Origin: Pseudomonas chlororaphis subsp. piscium
GTDB lineage: Bacteria; Pseudomonadota; Gammaproteobacteria; Pseudomonadales; Pseudomonadaceae
NCBI RefSeq assembly: GCF_003850345.1
Contig: NZ_CP027707.1
Coordinates: 6,005,001 to 6,069,000 of the forward strand
Direction: 5' to 3'
DNA length: 64,000 nt
Positions 9,194 to 17,852 of the stretch are shown piece after piece (position 1 is the first letter of the stretch; each line of letters begins with the position of its first letter). The notes below the pieces were generated by a model that had not been told where the DNA came from, did no database searches, and worked only from the letters and a program-made list of their open reading frames with translations. The position numbers and the translations under genes were made by a program.

Positions 9194-11518
9194 TTAATTC
9201 ATCCAGCCCTTGACCCAATCCATCACCGACTCAACAGGCGCCGGGACATCGCCGCCGCATGCAGGACCGGGAGGGGGCTCACTGCCGCGAATATACGGCA
9301 TCTGTACGGCGCCCGGACAGTTGGCATCCGAGCCTTGCCCGGTCCGCGAGTCGACCCAGGCCTGCACCACGTTATCCGGTTGCGGCATATCCAATGGCAG
9401 CGGGTCGGCCTTGCGCATGAAACTGGTCCAGACCTGCAATGCGCCAGTGGCGCCGGTGAACGGTGTCTTGCCGTTGTCATCACGCCCCAGCCAGACCACC
9501 GCCAGCAGATCCTGGCTGAAACCGGCGAACCAGCTGTCGCGGGAATCGTTACTGGTACCGGTCTTGCCCGCCAGCGCCAGGGAACGCGGCAGCACGTTGT
9601 AGACCGAACTGCCGGTGCCTTCGCGCATGACGCGCTGCATCGCGCTCTGGATCAGATAGATCGAACCCGGGTCGAACCGTTGCTGGATCTGGAACGGATA
9701 ACGCTTCAGCGGCTCGCCTTCGGCGGTCAGCACACTACGGATCCCGCGCATCGGGGTATTGAAACCGCCGTTGGCCAGGGTCTGGTACATGGTGGCGACT
9801 TCCATCGGGCTCAAGCCCCCCGCCCCCAGCAGCATCGAAGGGAACGCCGGGAATTCGCGGGTGACGCCAAGGCGCCCCAGGGTTTTCAGCACGTTCGGCA
9901 CACCGACTTCCAGGCCCAGGCGCGCGGTCGACAGGTTATAGGAGTGGGCCAGCCCCTGATAAAGGAAGACCGTGCCGTGGGAACGACGGTCATAGTTCTG
10001 GGGTTTCCACACTTGCCCGTCGCCGCCCTTCACCGAGAAAGCCTCATCGGAGAGCCAACTGGTCAGGGTGTACTGGCTGGGTTTCTCCAGCGCCGTCAGG
10101 TAAACCGCGGGCTTGATCAGGGAGCCGATCGGCCGCACCGCATCCAGCGCCCGGTTGAAACCGGCAAATCCAGCCTGGCGACTGCCGATCATGGCCTGGA
10201 CTTCGCCGGTTTCCGGGTTGGTCACCACCATCGCCGCTTCGACTTCATCCGATCCTTTGCGCCCGGCCAGACGCTTGAAAGTGTCACTGACCGAAGCCTC
10301 GGCCTTCATCTGCAGAATCGGGTCGAAACTGGTGAAAATCCGCAGCCCTTCCTCGGTCAAGTCTTCGTCGCGGTAATCCTCACGCAGCTGACGCTTCACC
10401 AGGTCCAGGAAGCCAGGGAACGAGCTGTCCGCCAGGCTGCCACGCTTGGTCACGCCCAGGGGCATTTTCTTCGCCGCTTCGACCTGCTCCGGCGTCGCCA
10501 CACCCTGTTGCGCCAGCAGATCGAGTACCAGGTTACGCCGCTCCAGCGCGCGCTCCGGATAACGACGCGGGTTGTAATAGGACGGCCCCTTGACCATCCC
10601 CACCAGCAAGGCGATCTGATGCAACTTCAGTTCGGCCAGCGGCTGGCTGAAGAAGAACTGGCTGGCCAGGCCGAAACCGTGCACCGCACGCTGGCCGTCC
10701 TGACCGATGAAGACTTCGTTGAGGTACGCCTCGAGGATCTCGCGCTTGTCGTAATGCAGCTCAAGCAGCAGAGCCATCATCGCTTCGGTGAGCTTGCGGC
10801 TCAGGCTGCGCTCGTTGGTCAGGTAGAAGTTCTTGACCAACTGCTGGGTCAGGGTACTGCCGCCCTGGCGCATGGCACCGGACGAGGTATTGACCCACAC
10901 CGCCCGTGCGATCGACTTCGGCGACACGCCAAAGTGGCTGTAGAAATCCCGGTCCTCGACCGCCACCAGGGTTTCCAGCAGATAAGGAGGCACCTGATCG
11001 ATCTTGATCAGGATCCGGTCTTCGAGGTTCTTCGGATACAGGCCGCCGATCAGCAGCGGCTCCAGGCGTACCACGGCCAGTTTCGAGCCTTTGCTGCCTG
11101 ACAGCTCGGCCACGTAGTCGCCGGAAAAACGCACCCGCACCGGTTGTGCCTGCTCCATACCCTCATAGAACTGGAAACCACGGGTATTGAGTTCGACGGT
11201 GTTACCACTGACAGATGCGGCACCAGGGCCGTTGACCACGCTTTCGCGGCGATAACCGAGTGCGTCGAGTTCGGTGAGGAAATCGTCCTTGCTGAGCTTC
11301 TGTCCGACGAACAGCTCCAGCGGGCGCGCATAGACCTTGGCCGGAATGGTCCAGCGCTTGCCGGAGAACTTCTCCTGGACCACGGCATCGAGATAAACCG
11401 CAAAGCCGGCGAGCACCACCAGAGCGACCAGACCGAGCTTCAAGGCCCAGCCCAGCCAGGGGCGCGGGCCACTAGACGGACGTTTTTTAGCGGAACGGGG
11501 GGATCGAGTACGAGTCAT
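9194..11518 (-). CDS. mrcB: Bifunctional peptidoglycan synthase PBP1b
   Basis: 774 residues; class A penicillin-binding protein that polymerises glycan strands and cross-links peptides. One membrane anchor is at about 22-45 behind a basic cytoplasmic tail. A UvrB-like (UB2H) region follows at about 65-150. The family-51 glycosyltransferase domain has EDRDFYSHFG (catalytic Glu188) and GGSTLTQQLVKN (219-230). The transpeptidase domain has the S-x-x-K tetrad at Ser466-Lys469, SYN at 526-528 and KTG at 652-654. All catalytic residues are present. The activator lpoP is the next gene. Confidence 0.97.
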   Translation of the reverse strand: MTRTRSPRSAKKRPSSGPRPWLGWALKLGLVALVVLAGFAVYLDAVVQEKFSGKRWTIPAKVYARPLELFVGQKLSKDDFLTELDALGYRRESVVNGPGAASVSGNTVELNTRGFQFYEGMEQAQPVRVRFSGDYVAELSGSKGSKLAVVRLEPLLIGGLYPKNLEDRILIKIDQVPPYLLETLVAVEDRDFYSHFGVSPKSIARAVWVNTSSGAMRQGGSTLTQQLVKNFYLTNERSLSRKLTEAMMALLLELHYDKREILEAYLNEVFIGQDGQRAVHGFGLASQFFFSQPLAELKLHQIALLVGMVKGPSYYNPRRYPERALERRNLVLDLLAQQGVATPEQVEAAKKMPLGVTKRGSLADSSFPGFLDLVKRQLREDYRDEDLTEEGLRIFTSFDPILQMKAEASVSDTFKRLAGRKGSDEVEAAMVVTNPETGEVQAMIGSRQAGFAGFNRALDAVRPIGSLIKPAVYLTALEKPSQYTLTSWLSDEAFSVKGGDGQVWKPQNYDRRSHGTVFLYQGLAHSYNLSTARLGLEVGVPNVLKTLGRLGVTREFPAFPSMLLGAGGLSPMEVATMYQTLANGGFNTPMRGIRSVLTAEGEPLKRYPFQIQQRFDPGSIYLIQSAMQRVMREGTGSSVYNVLPRSLALAGKTGTSNDSRDSWFAGFSQDLLAVVWLGRDDNGKTPFTGATGALQVWTSFMRKADPLPLDMPQPDNVVQAWVDSRTGQGSDANCPGAVQMPYIRGSEPPPGPACGGDVPAPVESVMDWVKGWMN

Positions 11519-11635
11519 GGCGGCGGATTATACGCACTTTATTCATAGTCAACAGGAGCCGCCCGAGGTTTGCGTTAGCCCTGTCAGCGGCCATAATGAC
11601 GCCCTTGAATTTTCCCCGACTCTGAAGGATCGCCT

Positions 11636-13192
11636 GTGAGCCAATCCCTGATCGCCGCCCTGCAAAACCCGGCCCTCTACCCGCATCCCGTAGACGGATT
11701 CCAGGTCATCGAGACCCATATTTCCTGGGTCCTGCTCACCGGTCCCTATGCCTATAAGCTGAAAAAGCCGGTCAACTTCGGCTTTCTCGACTTCACCGGC
11801 CTTGAGGCACGCGGGCACTTCTGCGGCGAAGAGCTGCGTCTCAACCAGCGCCTGACCGATGATTTGTATCTGGAAGTGTTGCCGATCACTGGCAGTGCCG
11901 AAGCACCGCAGATCGCGGGAGACGGCCCGGTCATCGAATACGCGCTGAAAATGCGCCAATTCCCGCAAAGCCAGCTGCTCAGCACGCTGCAAGCCAATGG
12001 CGAACTGACCACTGCGCACATCGACGAAATGGCCCGGCAGATTGCCAGGTTCCACCTCGACGCCCCGCGAGTTCCCGCGGCCCACGTAGCCGGCACCCCG
12101 GAAAGCGTAATGGAACCGGTGCGTCAGAACTTCGAACAGATCCGCCCGTTCCTCAGCGACAAGGCCGACCTGCAACAGCTCGAAGCCCTGCAAGCCTGGG
12201 CCGAAAGCAGCTTCGAACGCCTCAAGCCACTCTTCGCCCAGCGCAAGGCCGAGGGTTTCATCCGCGAATGCCACGGCGACATCCATCTGGGTAACGCAAC
12301 GCTTATCGACGGTAAGGTGGTGATCTTCGATTGCATCGAGTTCAACGAACCGTTCCGCTTCACTGACGTCTATGCCGACGCCGGTTTCCTCGCCATGGAC
12401 CTGGAAGACCGCGGCCTGAAGTGCCTGGCACGTCGTTTCATCAGCCAGTACCTGGAACAGACCGGTGACTATCAGGGTCTGGAACTGTTGAATTTCTACA
12501 AAGCCTACCGCGCCCTGGTACGCGCCAAGGTCGCCCTGTTCAGCATGCCGGCCGACGCCAGCCCGATGCAGCGCGCCACGGCCCTGCGCCAGTACCGCAA
12601 CTACGCCAACCTGGCAGAGAGCTACAGCACCATTCCGTCGCGCTTCCTGGCTATTACTTCCGGCGTTTCCGCCGTTGGCAAAAGCCATGTGGCCATGCGC
12701 CTGGTGGAAGCTTTGGGCGCCGTTCGCCTGCGCTCCGATGTCGAGCGCAAACGCCTGTTCGGCGAGCAGCAGGTACAGAACGATCCGAATGTCGGCATTT
12801 ATAATGCCCAGGCCAATAATGCGACCTATGACCGCCTGCATGAACTGGCCGGTATCGTCCTGCGCGCCGGTTTCCCGGTGGTCATCGACGCCACCTACCT
12901 CAAGCGCGACCAGCGGGATGCCGCAGCCAAGGTTGCCGAAGCGACTGGTACTCCTTGCCTGATCATCGACTGCAATGCCCCGCAGGCCGTCATCGCCAGC
13001 TGGCTGGCGCAACGCCAGGCCGATCGCAACGACCCGTCGGACGCGACCCTGGCCGTGATTGAACAGCAGCAAGCCAATCGCGAAGCCCTGAGCGCCGAAG
13101 AGGTGCTGCGCAGCAAGCGCGTCGAGACCAATGAAAGCGGGAGCCTCGACACCCTGGTGGCGAACATTCGCCAGCGCCTCCCAGGTCTGTAA
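11636..13192 (+). CDS. Fusion of an aminoglycoside-phosphotransferase-like domain and a P-loop kinase-like domain
   Basis: 518 residues from a GTG at 11636, preceded by GAAGGA. N-terminal half (about 1-300): APH/choline-kinase-like fold with the Brenner motif HGDIHLGN (213-220) and the metal-binding FDCIEF (231-236). C-terminal third (about 335-510): AAA/zeta-toxin-like P-loop with Walker A GVSAVGKS (343-350) and VVIDATYLK, resembling small-molecule kinases. Such fusions (COG2187 plus COG0645) are widespread in Pseudomonas but have no established substrate. Nothing links it to antibiotic resistance here. It is transcribed away from mrcB and ends before a long inverted repeat. Confidence 0.8.
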   Translation: MSQSLIAALQNPALYPHPVDGFQVIETHISWVLLTGPYAYKLKKPVNFGFLDFTGLEARGHFCGEELRLNQRLTDDLYLEVLPITGSAEAPQIAGDGPVIEYALKMRQFPQSQLLSTLQANGELTTAHIDEMARQIARFHLDAPRVPAAHVAGTPESVMEPVRQNFEQIRPFLSDKADLQQLEALQAWAESSFERLKPLFAQRKAEGFIRECHGDIHLGNATLIDGKVVIFDCIEFNEPFRFTDVYADAGFLAMDLEDRGLKCLARRFISQYLEQTGDYQGLELLNFYKAYRALVRAKVALFSMPADASPMQRATALRQYRNYANLAESYSTIPSRFLAITSGVSAVGKSHVAMRLVEALGAVRLRSDVERKRLFGEQQVQNDPNVGIYNAQANNATYDRLHELAGIVLRAGFPVVIDATYLKRDQRDAAAKVAEATGTPCLIIDCNAPQAVIASWLAQRQADRNDPSDATLAVIEQQQANREALSAEEVLRSKRVETNESGSLDTLVANIRQRLPGL

Positions 13193-13198
13193 TCAACT

Positions 13199-13237
13199 AT
13201 TTCAGCCGTGAAATCGTAAAGATTTCACGGCTGAAAT
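13199..13237. terminator. Perfect 17-bp inverted repeat, probable terminator/mRNA hairpin
   Basis: Arms 13199-13215 and 13221-13237 are perfectly complementary around a GTAAA loop, starting 6 bp past the stop of the kinase-like gene. The AT-rich stem base and the absence of a long T-run make the terminator role likely but not certain. A TATACT box follows at about 13247-13252 and may be the -10 of the next gene. Confidence 0.6.
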
Positions 13238-13281
13238 TAGTGGCACTATACTGGCGTCATAATTCCAGCAGGGACGCCCCC

Positions 13282-13626
13282 ATGAGTCAGCCCACACTTC
13301 TCGACACCCCCCTTTACGCTTTGCTGCACAAAGACGACATCGACGGCTTCAATCGGGAACGCCCGAAAAATCAACCTGTCGACATGCGCGGCGGCGATTT
13401 TCGCGGCCTCGACCTGCGCGAGCTGAACGCCGACGGCATCGACTTCACCGACGCCTATTTCCGTTCTGCCGACCTGCGCGGCCTCGACCTGCGCAATTCC
13501 TCCATGGAAGGTGCCAGCCTGGCCCATGCGCAGATCTCCGGCGCCTACTTCCCACCCGAACTGACCGCCGATGAAATCCTGATGTCCGTCAATTTCGGCA
13601 CTCGTCTGCGCTACCGCACCAAGTAA
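13282..13626 (+). CDS. Small pentapeptide-repeat protein
   Basis: 114 residues starting MSQPTLLD at 13282, after a purine-rich CAGGGA; the open frame continues 14 codons upstream across the likely promoter, so the shorter start is used. The central part shows tandem A(D/N)LxX-type pentapeptides (FRGLDLRELNADGIDFTDAYF, then RGLDLRNSSMEGASLAHAQI), about nine to ten coils of right-handed quadrilateral beta-helix. The N-terminal 35 residues are helical and non-repetitive. Too short to resemble the gyrase-protecting Qnr/MfpA dimers. Function unknown; the C-terminus (LMSVNFGTRLRYRTK) is basic. Confidence 0.8.
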   Translation: MSQPTLLDTPLYALLHKDDIDGFNRERPKNQPVDMRGGDFRGLDLRELNADGIDFTDAYFRSADLRGLDLRNSSMEGASLAHAQISGAYFPPELTADEILMSVNFGTRLRYRTK

Positions 13627-13839
13627 CCGCCCCTTTTGCTCCAAGGTCCGGCGCCCTCCGCCTTACGCTGGACTTGGCTTGCCCCCCTCCTCCCTCCCCC
13701 CTCTGCTTCTGACGTGCTTTCCTCTGTCGCCTTAGAAGCTTTTGCGCCAAAACCGACCAAAGAACAGCGCTTTTCCTACTGAGCGCTACACTCCTTTGAG
13801 ACTTGCCCACGCACCATTCGGCCGTCGCAAGGAGGCTTG

Positions 13840-14112
13840 ATGAATGATGAATTGCAACACCTGAAGAACCTTGGCAAGACGTCGGCACAATGGCTGCATG
13901 CGGTGGGCATCCATAGCGCTTCGGACTTGCGCCGCCTGGGGGCGGTGGATGCCTATCGGGCCGTGCGGACCCGAGGGTTTCGAGCCTCGAAGGTGCTGTT
14001 GTACGCCATCGAAGGCGCGCTGATGGATGTGCACTGGAACGATATTCCGGCAGAACGCAAGGAAGCACTCAACAAACAGCTGGACGCCATTTCTACACGC
14101 CACAAGAACTGA
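13840..14112 (+). CDS. TfoX C-terminal-domain protein
   Basis: 90 residues. The ATG at 13840 follows GGAGG with only 4 nt spacing; a TTG one codon earlier is also possible. The whole protein corresponds to the TfoX C-terminal domain: LKNLGKTSAQWLHAVGIHSASDLRRLGAVDAY, a helix-hairpin-helix-like fold found at the end of the competence regulator TfoX/Sxy. The N-terminal TfoX domain is absent, so it is not a full competence activator. Stand-alone forms occur in many Pseudomonas and have no assigned function. The cyclic-nucleotide-domain gene follows by 15 bp and may be co-transcribed. Confidence 0.82.
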   Translation: MNDELQHLKNLGKTSAQWLHAVGIHSASDLRRLGAVDAYRAVRTRGFRASKVLLYAIEGALMDVHWNDIPAERKEALNKQLDAISTRHKN

Positions 14113-14127
14113 CCTGGCAGGCTTCTT

Positions 14128-14928
14128 ATGTATTTACTGGGGGAACAACCGGCTTACGCCGACGCCTTGATCAATCGGCTGCAGAGCATCCCGCCGCGCC
14201 TGCTGGAAGGCCTGCTACCGTCCGGCGACGTATTGGAAGTGGCCCCTTCCAAGGACCTCTCCAGCAGCCTTGCCGACAGCCAGCTGTTCCTGCTCGAAAG
14301 CGGCCAGGTACAAGCCAGCATCGATGAGCGCCCACTGTTTTATCTGCATGAAGGCGATCTGCTCGGGCTGCGCCGAGGAGCGGAGCTACCGCGCTGGCAA
14401 CTCAGCAGCGAGCAGCCGTTGAGCCTGATCCCCTATCAGCGTTCCGCGGTGTTCCAGCATCTGTATGCCGACGAACAGCGTTCCGAACTGTTTCTGCAGT
14501 ACCTGATCGGACAAACCGCCCTGCTCTCCGATGCCGTTGCCCGCCTCAAGCAACCCGAGTTGCGCAATAGCAACGGTTTTCAACGCGTGGCCAAGGGCGA
14601 GGTGCTGATTCACCAGGGCGATGACGCCGATCATGTGTTCGTGATTATCGAAGGGCACGCCGAAGCCTTTGTCGACGGACACAAGGTCGGAGACGTGCCC
14701 AAGGACGAGATCTTTGGTGCGATGGCCGTTTTCACCGGGGAGAAACGCAACGCCAGTGTGATTGCCAGCGAGCCATGCACCCTGATGCTGATCCCCAGGA
14801 ACCAGTTTCTCAGCCTGACTCAGAGCAATCCACGTATCGCCCATAGCCTGATCGAAAGCATGGCGCGGCGAATCGACCTGTTGAACAAGGAAGTCAGCCG
14901 CCTGCACAGCCTGAGCGCCAACCCTTAA
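14128..14928 (+). CDS. Cyclic-nucleotide-binding-domain protein
   Basis: 266 residues. A divergent jelly-roll is suggested at about 35-110 (LADSQLFLLESGQVQASIDERPLFYLHEGDLLGL), and a clear cNMP-binding domain at about 145-250: FQRVAKGEVLIHQGDDADHVFVIIEG, then EIFGAMAVFTGEKRNASVIASEPCTLM. In the phosphate-binding cassette the usual GE...RxA appears as the EIFGAMAVFTGEKRNA stretch, so nucleotide binding is uncertain. No helix-turn-helix or enzymatic domain follows, so it is not a CRP-type regulator. Its position directly upstream of prrF matches P. aeruginosa PA4704 (recalled). Role unknown. Confidence 0.82.
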   Translation: MYLLGEQPAYADALINRLQSIPPRLLEGLLPSGDVLEVAPSKDLSSSLADSQLFLLESGQVQASIDERPLFYLHEGDLLGLRRGAELPRWQLSSEQPLSLIPYQRSAVFQHLYADEQRSELFLQYLIGQTALLSDAVARLKQPELRNSNGFQRVAKGEVLIHQGDDADHVFVIIEGHAEAFVDGHKVGDVPKDEIFGAMAVFTGEKRNASVIASEPCTLMLIPRNQFLSLTQSNPRIAHSLIESMARRIDLLNKEVSRLHSLSANP

Positions 14929-14994
14929 AGCCCCGTATTTACGGGCAATCCAAACGAGCGTTTGGCGGAATTCGCAGAAACAGGAAAAACCTTG

Positions 14995-15026
14995 TTGACT
15001 TGGAAATGAGAATCGTTATGATTATC
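14995..15026 (+). promoter_or_regulatory. Fur-controlled promoter of prrF
   Basis: TTGACT (14995-15000), 16-nt spacer, TATGAT (15017-15022). The 19-bp window 15008-15026 (GAGAATCGTTATGATTATC) matches the Fur consensus at 14 of 19 positions by eye and covers the -10 element, so iron-loaded Fur would block RNA polymerase. Confidence 0.88.
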
Positions 15027-15028
15027 AC

Positions 15029-15142
15029 AACTGGTCGCGAGATCAGTCGATAACCTGGAAGACCAGTGGTTCGGACTCTCAGATTATCTCCTCATCAGGC
15101 TAATCACGGTTATTTGACCCGGCTCTTGCCGGGTCTTTTTTT
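15029..15142 (+). ncRNA. prrF: Iron-responsive small RNA PrrF
   Basis: About 114 nt, starting AACTGGTCGCGAGATCAG a few bases after the -10 and ending in a hairpin (GACCCGGC/GCCGGGTC) followed by seven T. The 5' segment and the internal target-pairing region around CAGATTATCTCCTCATCAGG match P. aeruginosa PrrF1/PrrF2 as I recall them. PrrF RNAs are made in iron starvation and, with Hfq, repress mRNAs of iron-containing proteins. The location between the cNMP-domain gene and phuW is that of the P. aeruginosa prrF1-prrF2 tandem, but only one copy is here. Confidence 0.95.
15116..15142 (+). terminator. PrrF terminator
   Basis: GACCCGGC, TCTT loop, GCCGGGTC, then T7. The A-run on the other strand lies just beyond the phuW stop, so it could also end the phu transcript coming from the right. 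Confidence 0.9.
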
Positions 15143-15162
15143 GCCTGGAAAAAGGTCATCGC

Positions 15163-16026
15163 CTACTGGCGCATCTGGGCGCAGTAATCCTTCTCCGACA
15201 GCCGCGCGCTGTACCACACGTAATCCGCGCTTTGTGGCGATACCTGCGTGCCCTTCTGCGCCAGCATCAGCACCACGGTGCCGTCCGATGCATCGAGGTC
15301 CTGCAGGTGAACCGGCACCCCGACATCCTTGCGCCCATGAAAGGCCCCGGCAAAAAGCAGCGCCGGCGTCGGTGCCGCCAGCAAGCGCTCGGCCATGCGC
15401 CGGTCACGTTGCTGCTGCACCGCCAGCATTGCCGGCATCTGGCTTTCGGGCAGCAGGCCACAATGGGAGTCACGGACTTGCCGCAACAACTCGTTGCGCA
15501 CCGACGCGGCATTCGAGTGTTCGCCACTCAAGGCCGGTGCCTGGCGATAGATGTCACGAACTTCGGAGCTATCCAGATTGGCGGCCAGCAACGGATAAGG
15601 CTGGAGCAACGCATAACGCACGATAGGTCCGTACAACGCCCAGTCCCAACCCGGCGACCAGGCCAGCGCGCCAGGCAGATCATCAGGCAAGCCCTGCGTC
15701 GCCTGGTGCTGGCGAAGCGAGTCGACTCGCGGTTGCTGGTCCGGCGTGAGCATCTCCAACAGCAGGCTGCCTTGCACACGCTGGGTCGCCATCGCCCGCA
15801 ACAACCACAACTGCAAGGCATGATGTTCGGGGTGGTCATGCTGCTCGCCGATAATCACCCGAGGCGCCTGGGACAGACGAACGACCAGCTCCTCCGGGCT
15901 CAGGACCTTTCCACTGCGCAGATCTTGAATCGCCCCGCTTTCAGCCTGGACAGGAAGTTCAGGCATGACCGGCACGCCCTGGCAGGCTGCCAACAGCAAC
16001 ACACTCAGGATCAATAGCACACGCAT
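15163..16026 (-). CDS. phuW: ChaN-family haem-binding lipoprotein PhuW
   Basis: 287 residues. Signal peptide with lipobox LAAC (Cys15). The ChaN domain is recognisable by VIIGEQHDHPEHHALQLWLL near 53-74, a MLTPDQQPRVD segment and the C-terminal ALLFAGAFHGRKDVGVP; Campylobacter ChaN binds cofacial haem pairs. Last gene of phuT-U-V-W, 21 bp after phuV. In P. aeruginosa the counterpart PA4705 is named phuW. Probably helps deliver or store haem at the membrane; its exact role in uptake is not established. Confidence 0.88.
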   Translation of the reverse strand: MRVLLILSVLLLAACQGVPVMPELPVQAESGAIQDLRSGKVLSPEELVVRLSQAPRVIIGEQHDHPEHHALQLWLLRAMATQRVQGSLLLEMLTPDQQPRVDSLRQHQATQGLPDDLPGALAWSPGWDWALYGPIVRYALLQPYPLLAANLDSSEVRDIYRQAPALSGEHSNAASVRNELLRQVRDSHCGLLPESQMPAMLAVQQQRDRRMAERLLAAPTPALLFAGAFHGRKDVGVPVHLQDLDASDGTVVLMLAQKGTQVSPQSADYVWYSARLSEKDYCAQMRQ

Positions 16027-16047
16027 CTTGCGTCTCCGCGAATCGCC

Positions 16048-16815
16048 TCAGCGGGCGATGATCAAAGGGTGGCCCCGCTCGGGATGCGCCTGCACCAGTA
16101 CCTCCAGTCCGAACACCGCCTTGAGCGGTTCGGGCCGCAGCACCTGCGCCGGGCAGTCCAGCGAGTGGGGCCGCCCGCCTTCGAGCAGCAACAGGCGATC
16201 ACAATATCGCGCGGCGAGGTTCAGATCATGCAGGATCACCAGGACCGCGACCCCACGATCGGCAAACTCGCGAATGGCCTGCAGCGTGACATGTTGATGC
16301 AAGGGATCGAGAGCTGAGGTCGGCTCATCGAGCAACAGGGTCTGGCCGACCGCGCCCGGCCATAGCTGCGCCAACACCCGGGCCAGGTGCACCCGCTGAC
16401 GTTCGCCGCCCGACAAGGCCACATAGCTGCGACCGTGCAAATGCCCGGCATCCGCCGCTTGCAGGGCCTGCATGACGATCTCGTCATCCCGTGCCCGGCC
16501 GCTTTGATAAGGCAGGCGTCCCAGGCCGACGACCTCTTCGACCTGGAAGGCGAACTCGAGCGTCGAACTTTGCGGCAGCACCGCTAACCTTTGCGCCTTT
16601 TGCCCACCGTCCCATCTGGAGAGCTCGCACTGGTCAAGCCAGACCTGGCCATGGTCGGGTTTCAGCTCGCCGCACAAGGCCGCCAGCAAGGTGCTTTTAC
16701 CTGCGCCATTGGGCCCCAGCACTCCCAGTACTTCACCGGGCTTGAGCTCGAGGTCGATTCCCTCCAGCACGGTTTTCCTGCCACGGCGCACCGCCAGTTT
16801 TTCCGCTCGCAGCAT
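16048..16815 (-). CDS. phuV: Haem ABC transporter ATP-binding protein PhuV
   Basis: 255 residues. Walker [10 protein letters not shown] (34-42), signature [14 protein letters not shown] near 137-150, Walker [13 protein letters not shown] near 164-175 and the switch histidine in [10 protein letters not shown]. This is the HmuV/FecE class of ATPases that drive siderophore or haem import through the BtuC-type permease PhuU. It overlaps phuU by one base (stop/start at 16815). Confidence 0.95.
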   Translation of the reverse strand: MLRAEKLAVRRGRKTVLEGIDLELKPGEVLGVLGPNGAGKSTLLAALCGELKPDHGQVWLDQCELSRWDGGQKAQRLAVLPQSSTLEFAFQVEEVVGLGRLPYQSGRARDDEIVMQALQAADAGHLHGRSYVALSGGERQRVHLARVLAQLWPGAVGQTLLLDEPTSALDPLHQHVTLQAIREFADRGVAVLVILHDLNLAARYCDRLLLLEGGRPHSLDCPAQVLRPEPLKAVFGLEVLVQAHPERGHPLIIAR

Positions 16816-17852
16816 CAGGCGCGCCCTCGCAATAACAGAAACAGAAAGAACGGCGCACCGATAAAGGCGGTCACGATGCCAATGGGCAACTCCGCAGGCG
16901 CCAGCGCCAGGCGCGCCACCAGATCAGCCAGCAACAGCAGGCTGGCGCCGGCCAGTATCGACGCCGGCAACAGGGTCCGGTGATCAGGCCCCGACAGCAG
17001 GCGCACCAGATGAGGCACCACCAGCCCGACAAAGCCGATCAGCCCGGCAGCGGCGACGGCGGCACCGACACCCAGCGCGGTACAGAACACCAGCTCCCGT
17101 TTCAGCCGTTCGACATCGATCCCCAGGTGACCGGCCTCGGACTCGCCCAGCAGCAAGGCATTCAAGGCCTTGGCCCGGCGCGGCAGCCACAATGCCACGG
17201 CCGCGCTGACCAGCAGCAGTGGCCACAATCTCGAATAGCTGGCGCCGTTGAGACTGCCCAGGTTCCAGAACGTCAGGGTACGCAAGGTCGCATCGTCGGC
17301 CAGGTAGGTGAACAGGCCTACCGCCGAGCTGGCCAAAGCCGTCAACGCAATCCCGGCCAACAGCATGGTCGCCACATGGGTCTGGCCGTTGCGCCGCCCC
17401 AGGCGGTAGACCAGCCACGCCACCACCAAGCCACCGAGAAAGGCACAGAACGACAGCAGGTAAGGACCGATCGCTTCCGGCACGCCCCCCAGCAGCGAGC
17501 CGCCGACGATGGCAAAGGCCGCGCCCAGCGCCGCGCCACTCGATACGCCTACCAGCCCCGGGTCGGCCAAGGGATTGCGAAACAGCCCTTGCATTGCCAC
17601 GCCGGACAGCGCCAGGACGCCCCCTACCGCCAGCCCCAGCAAGGTGCGCGGCAGGCGAATCTGCCCGAGGATCAGCTCGGCCTGCTCCAACCCCTGCCCC
17701 TCAATGGGCAGGCCCAGCAGACGCAAGGCGGCGCGTAGGGTATCGAGCAGCGGCAGGCTGACCGGCCCGAGCGCCAGGGACAACCAGATCGCCAACAGAC
17801 ACAGCAGGCTCAGGCCAATGAACAAAGCACGGGGTTTAAGCAAAGGGGTCAT
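16815..17852 (-). CDS. phuU: Haem ABC transporter permease PhuU
   Basis: 345 residues, FecCD/BtuC family with about ten membrane helices. Family landmarks include [43 protein letters not shown] and [20 protein letters not shown], the cytoplasmic coupling region that docks onto PhuV. Start overlaps the end of phuT by 4 bp (ATGA). Works with PhuT and PhuV to move haem from periplasm to cytoplasm. Confidence 0.94.
   Translation of the reverse strand: MTPLLKPRALFIGLSLLCLLAIWLSLALGPVSLPLLDTLRAALRLLGLPIEGQGLEQAELILGQIRLPRTLLGLAVGGVLALSGVAMQGLFRNPLADPGLVGVSSGAALGAAFAIVGGSLLGGVPEAIGPYLLSFCAFLGGLVVAWLVYRLGRRNGQTHVATMLLAGIALTALASSAVGLFTYLADDATLRTLTFWNLGSLNGASYSRLWPLLLVSAAVALWLPRRAKALNALLLGESEAGHLGIDVERLKRELVFCTALGVGAAVAAAGLIGFVGLVVPHLVRLLSGPDHRTLLPASILAGASLLLLADLVARLALAPAELPIGIVTAFIGAPFFLFLLLRGRA

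Noticed and set aside
9020..11101. 693-codon plus-strand frame opposite mrcB
   Set aside because: Antisense shadow of a high-GC gene; composition His/Arg/Gln-rich and no domain seen.
15066..15626. Plus-strand frame starting inside prrF and crossing phuW
   Set aside because: It runs through the PrrF terminator and antisense to phuW, with Arg/Pro/Ala-rich noise.
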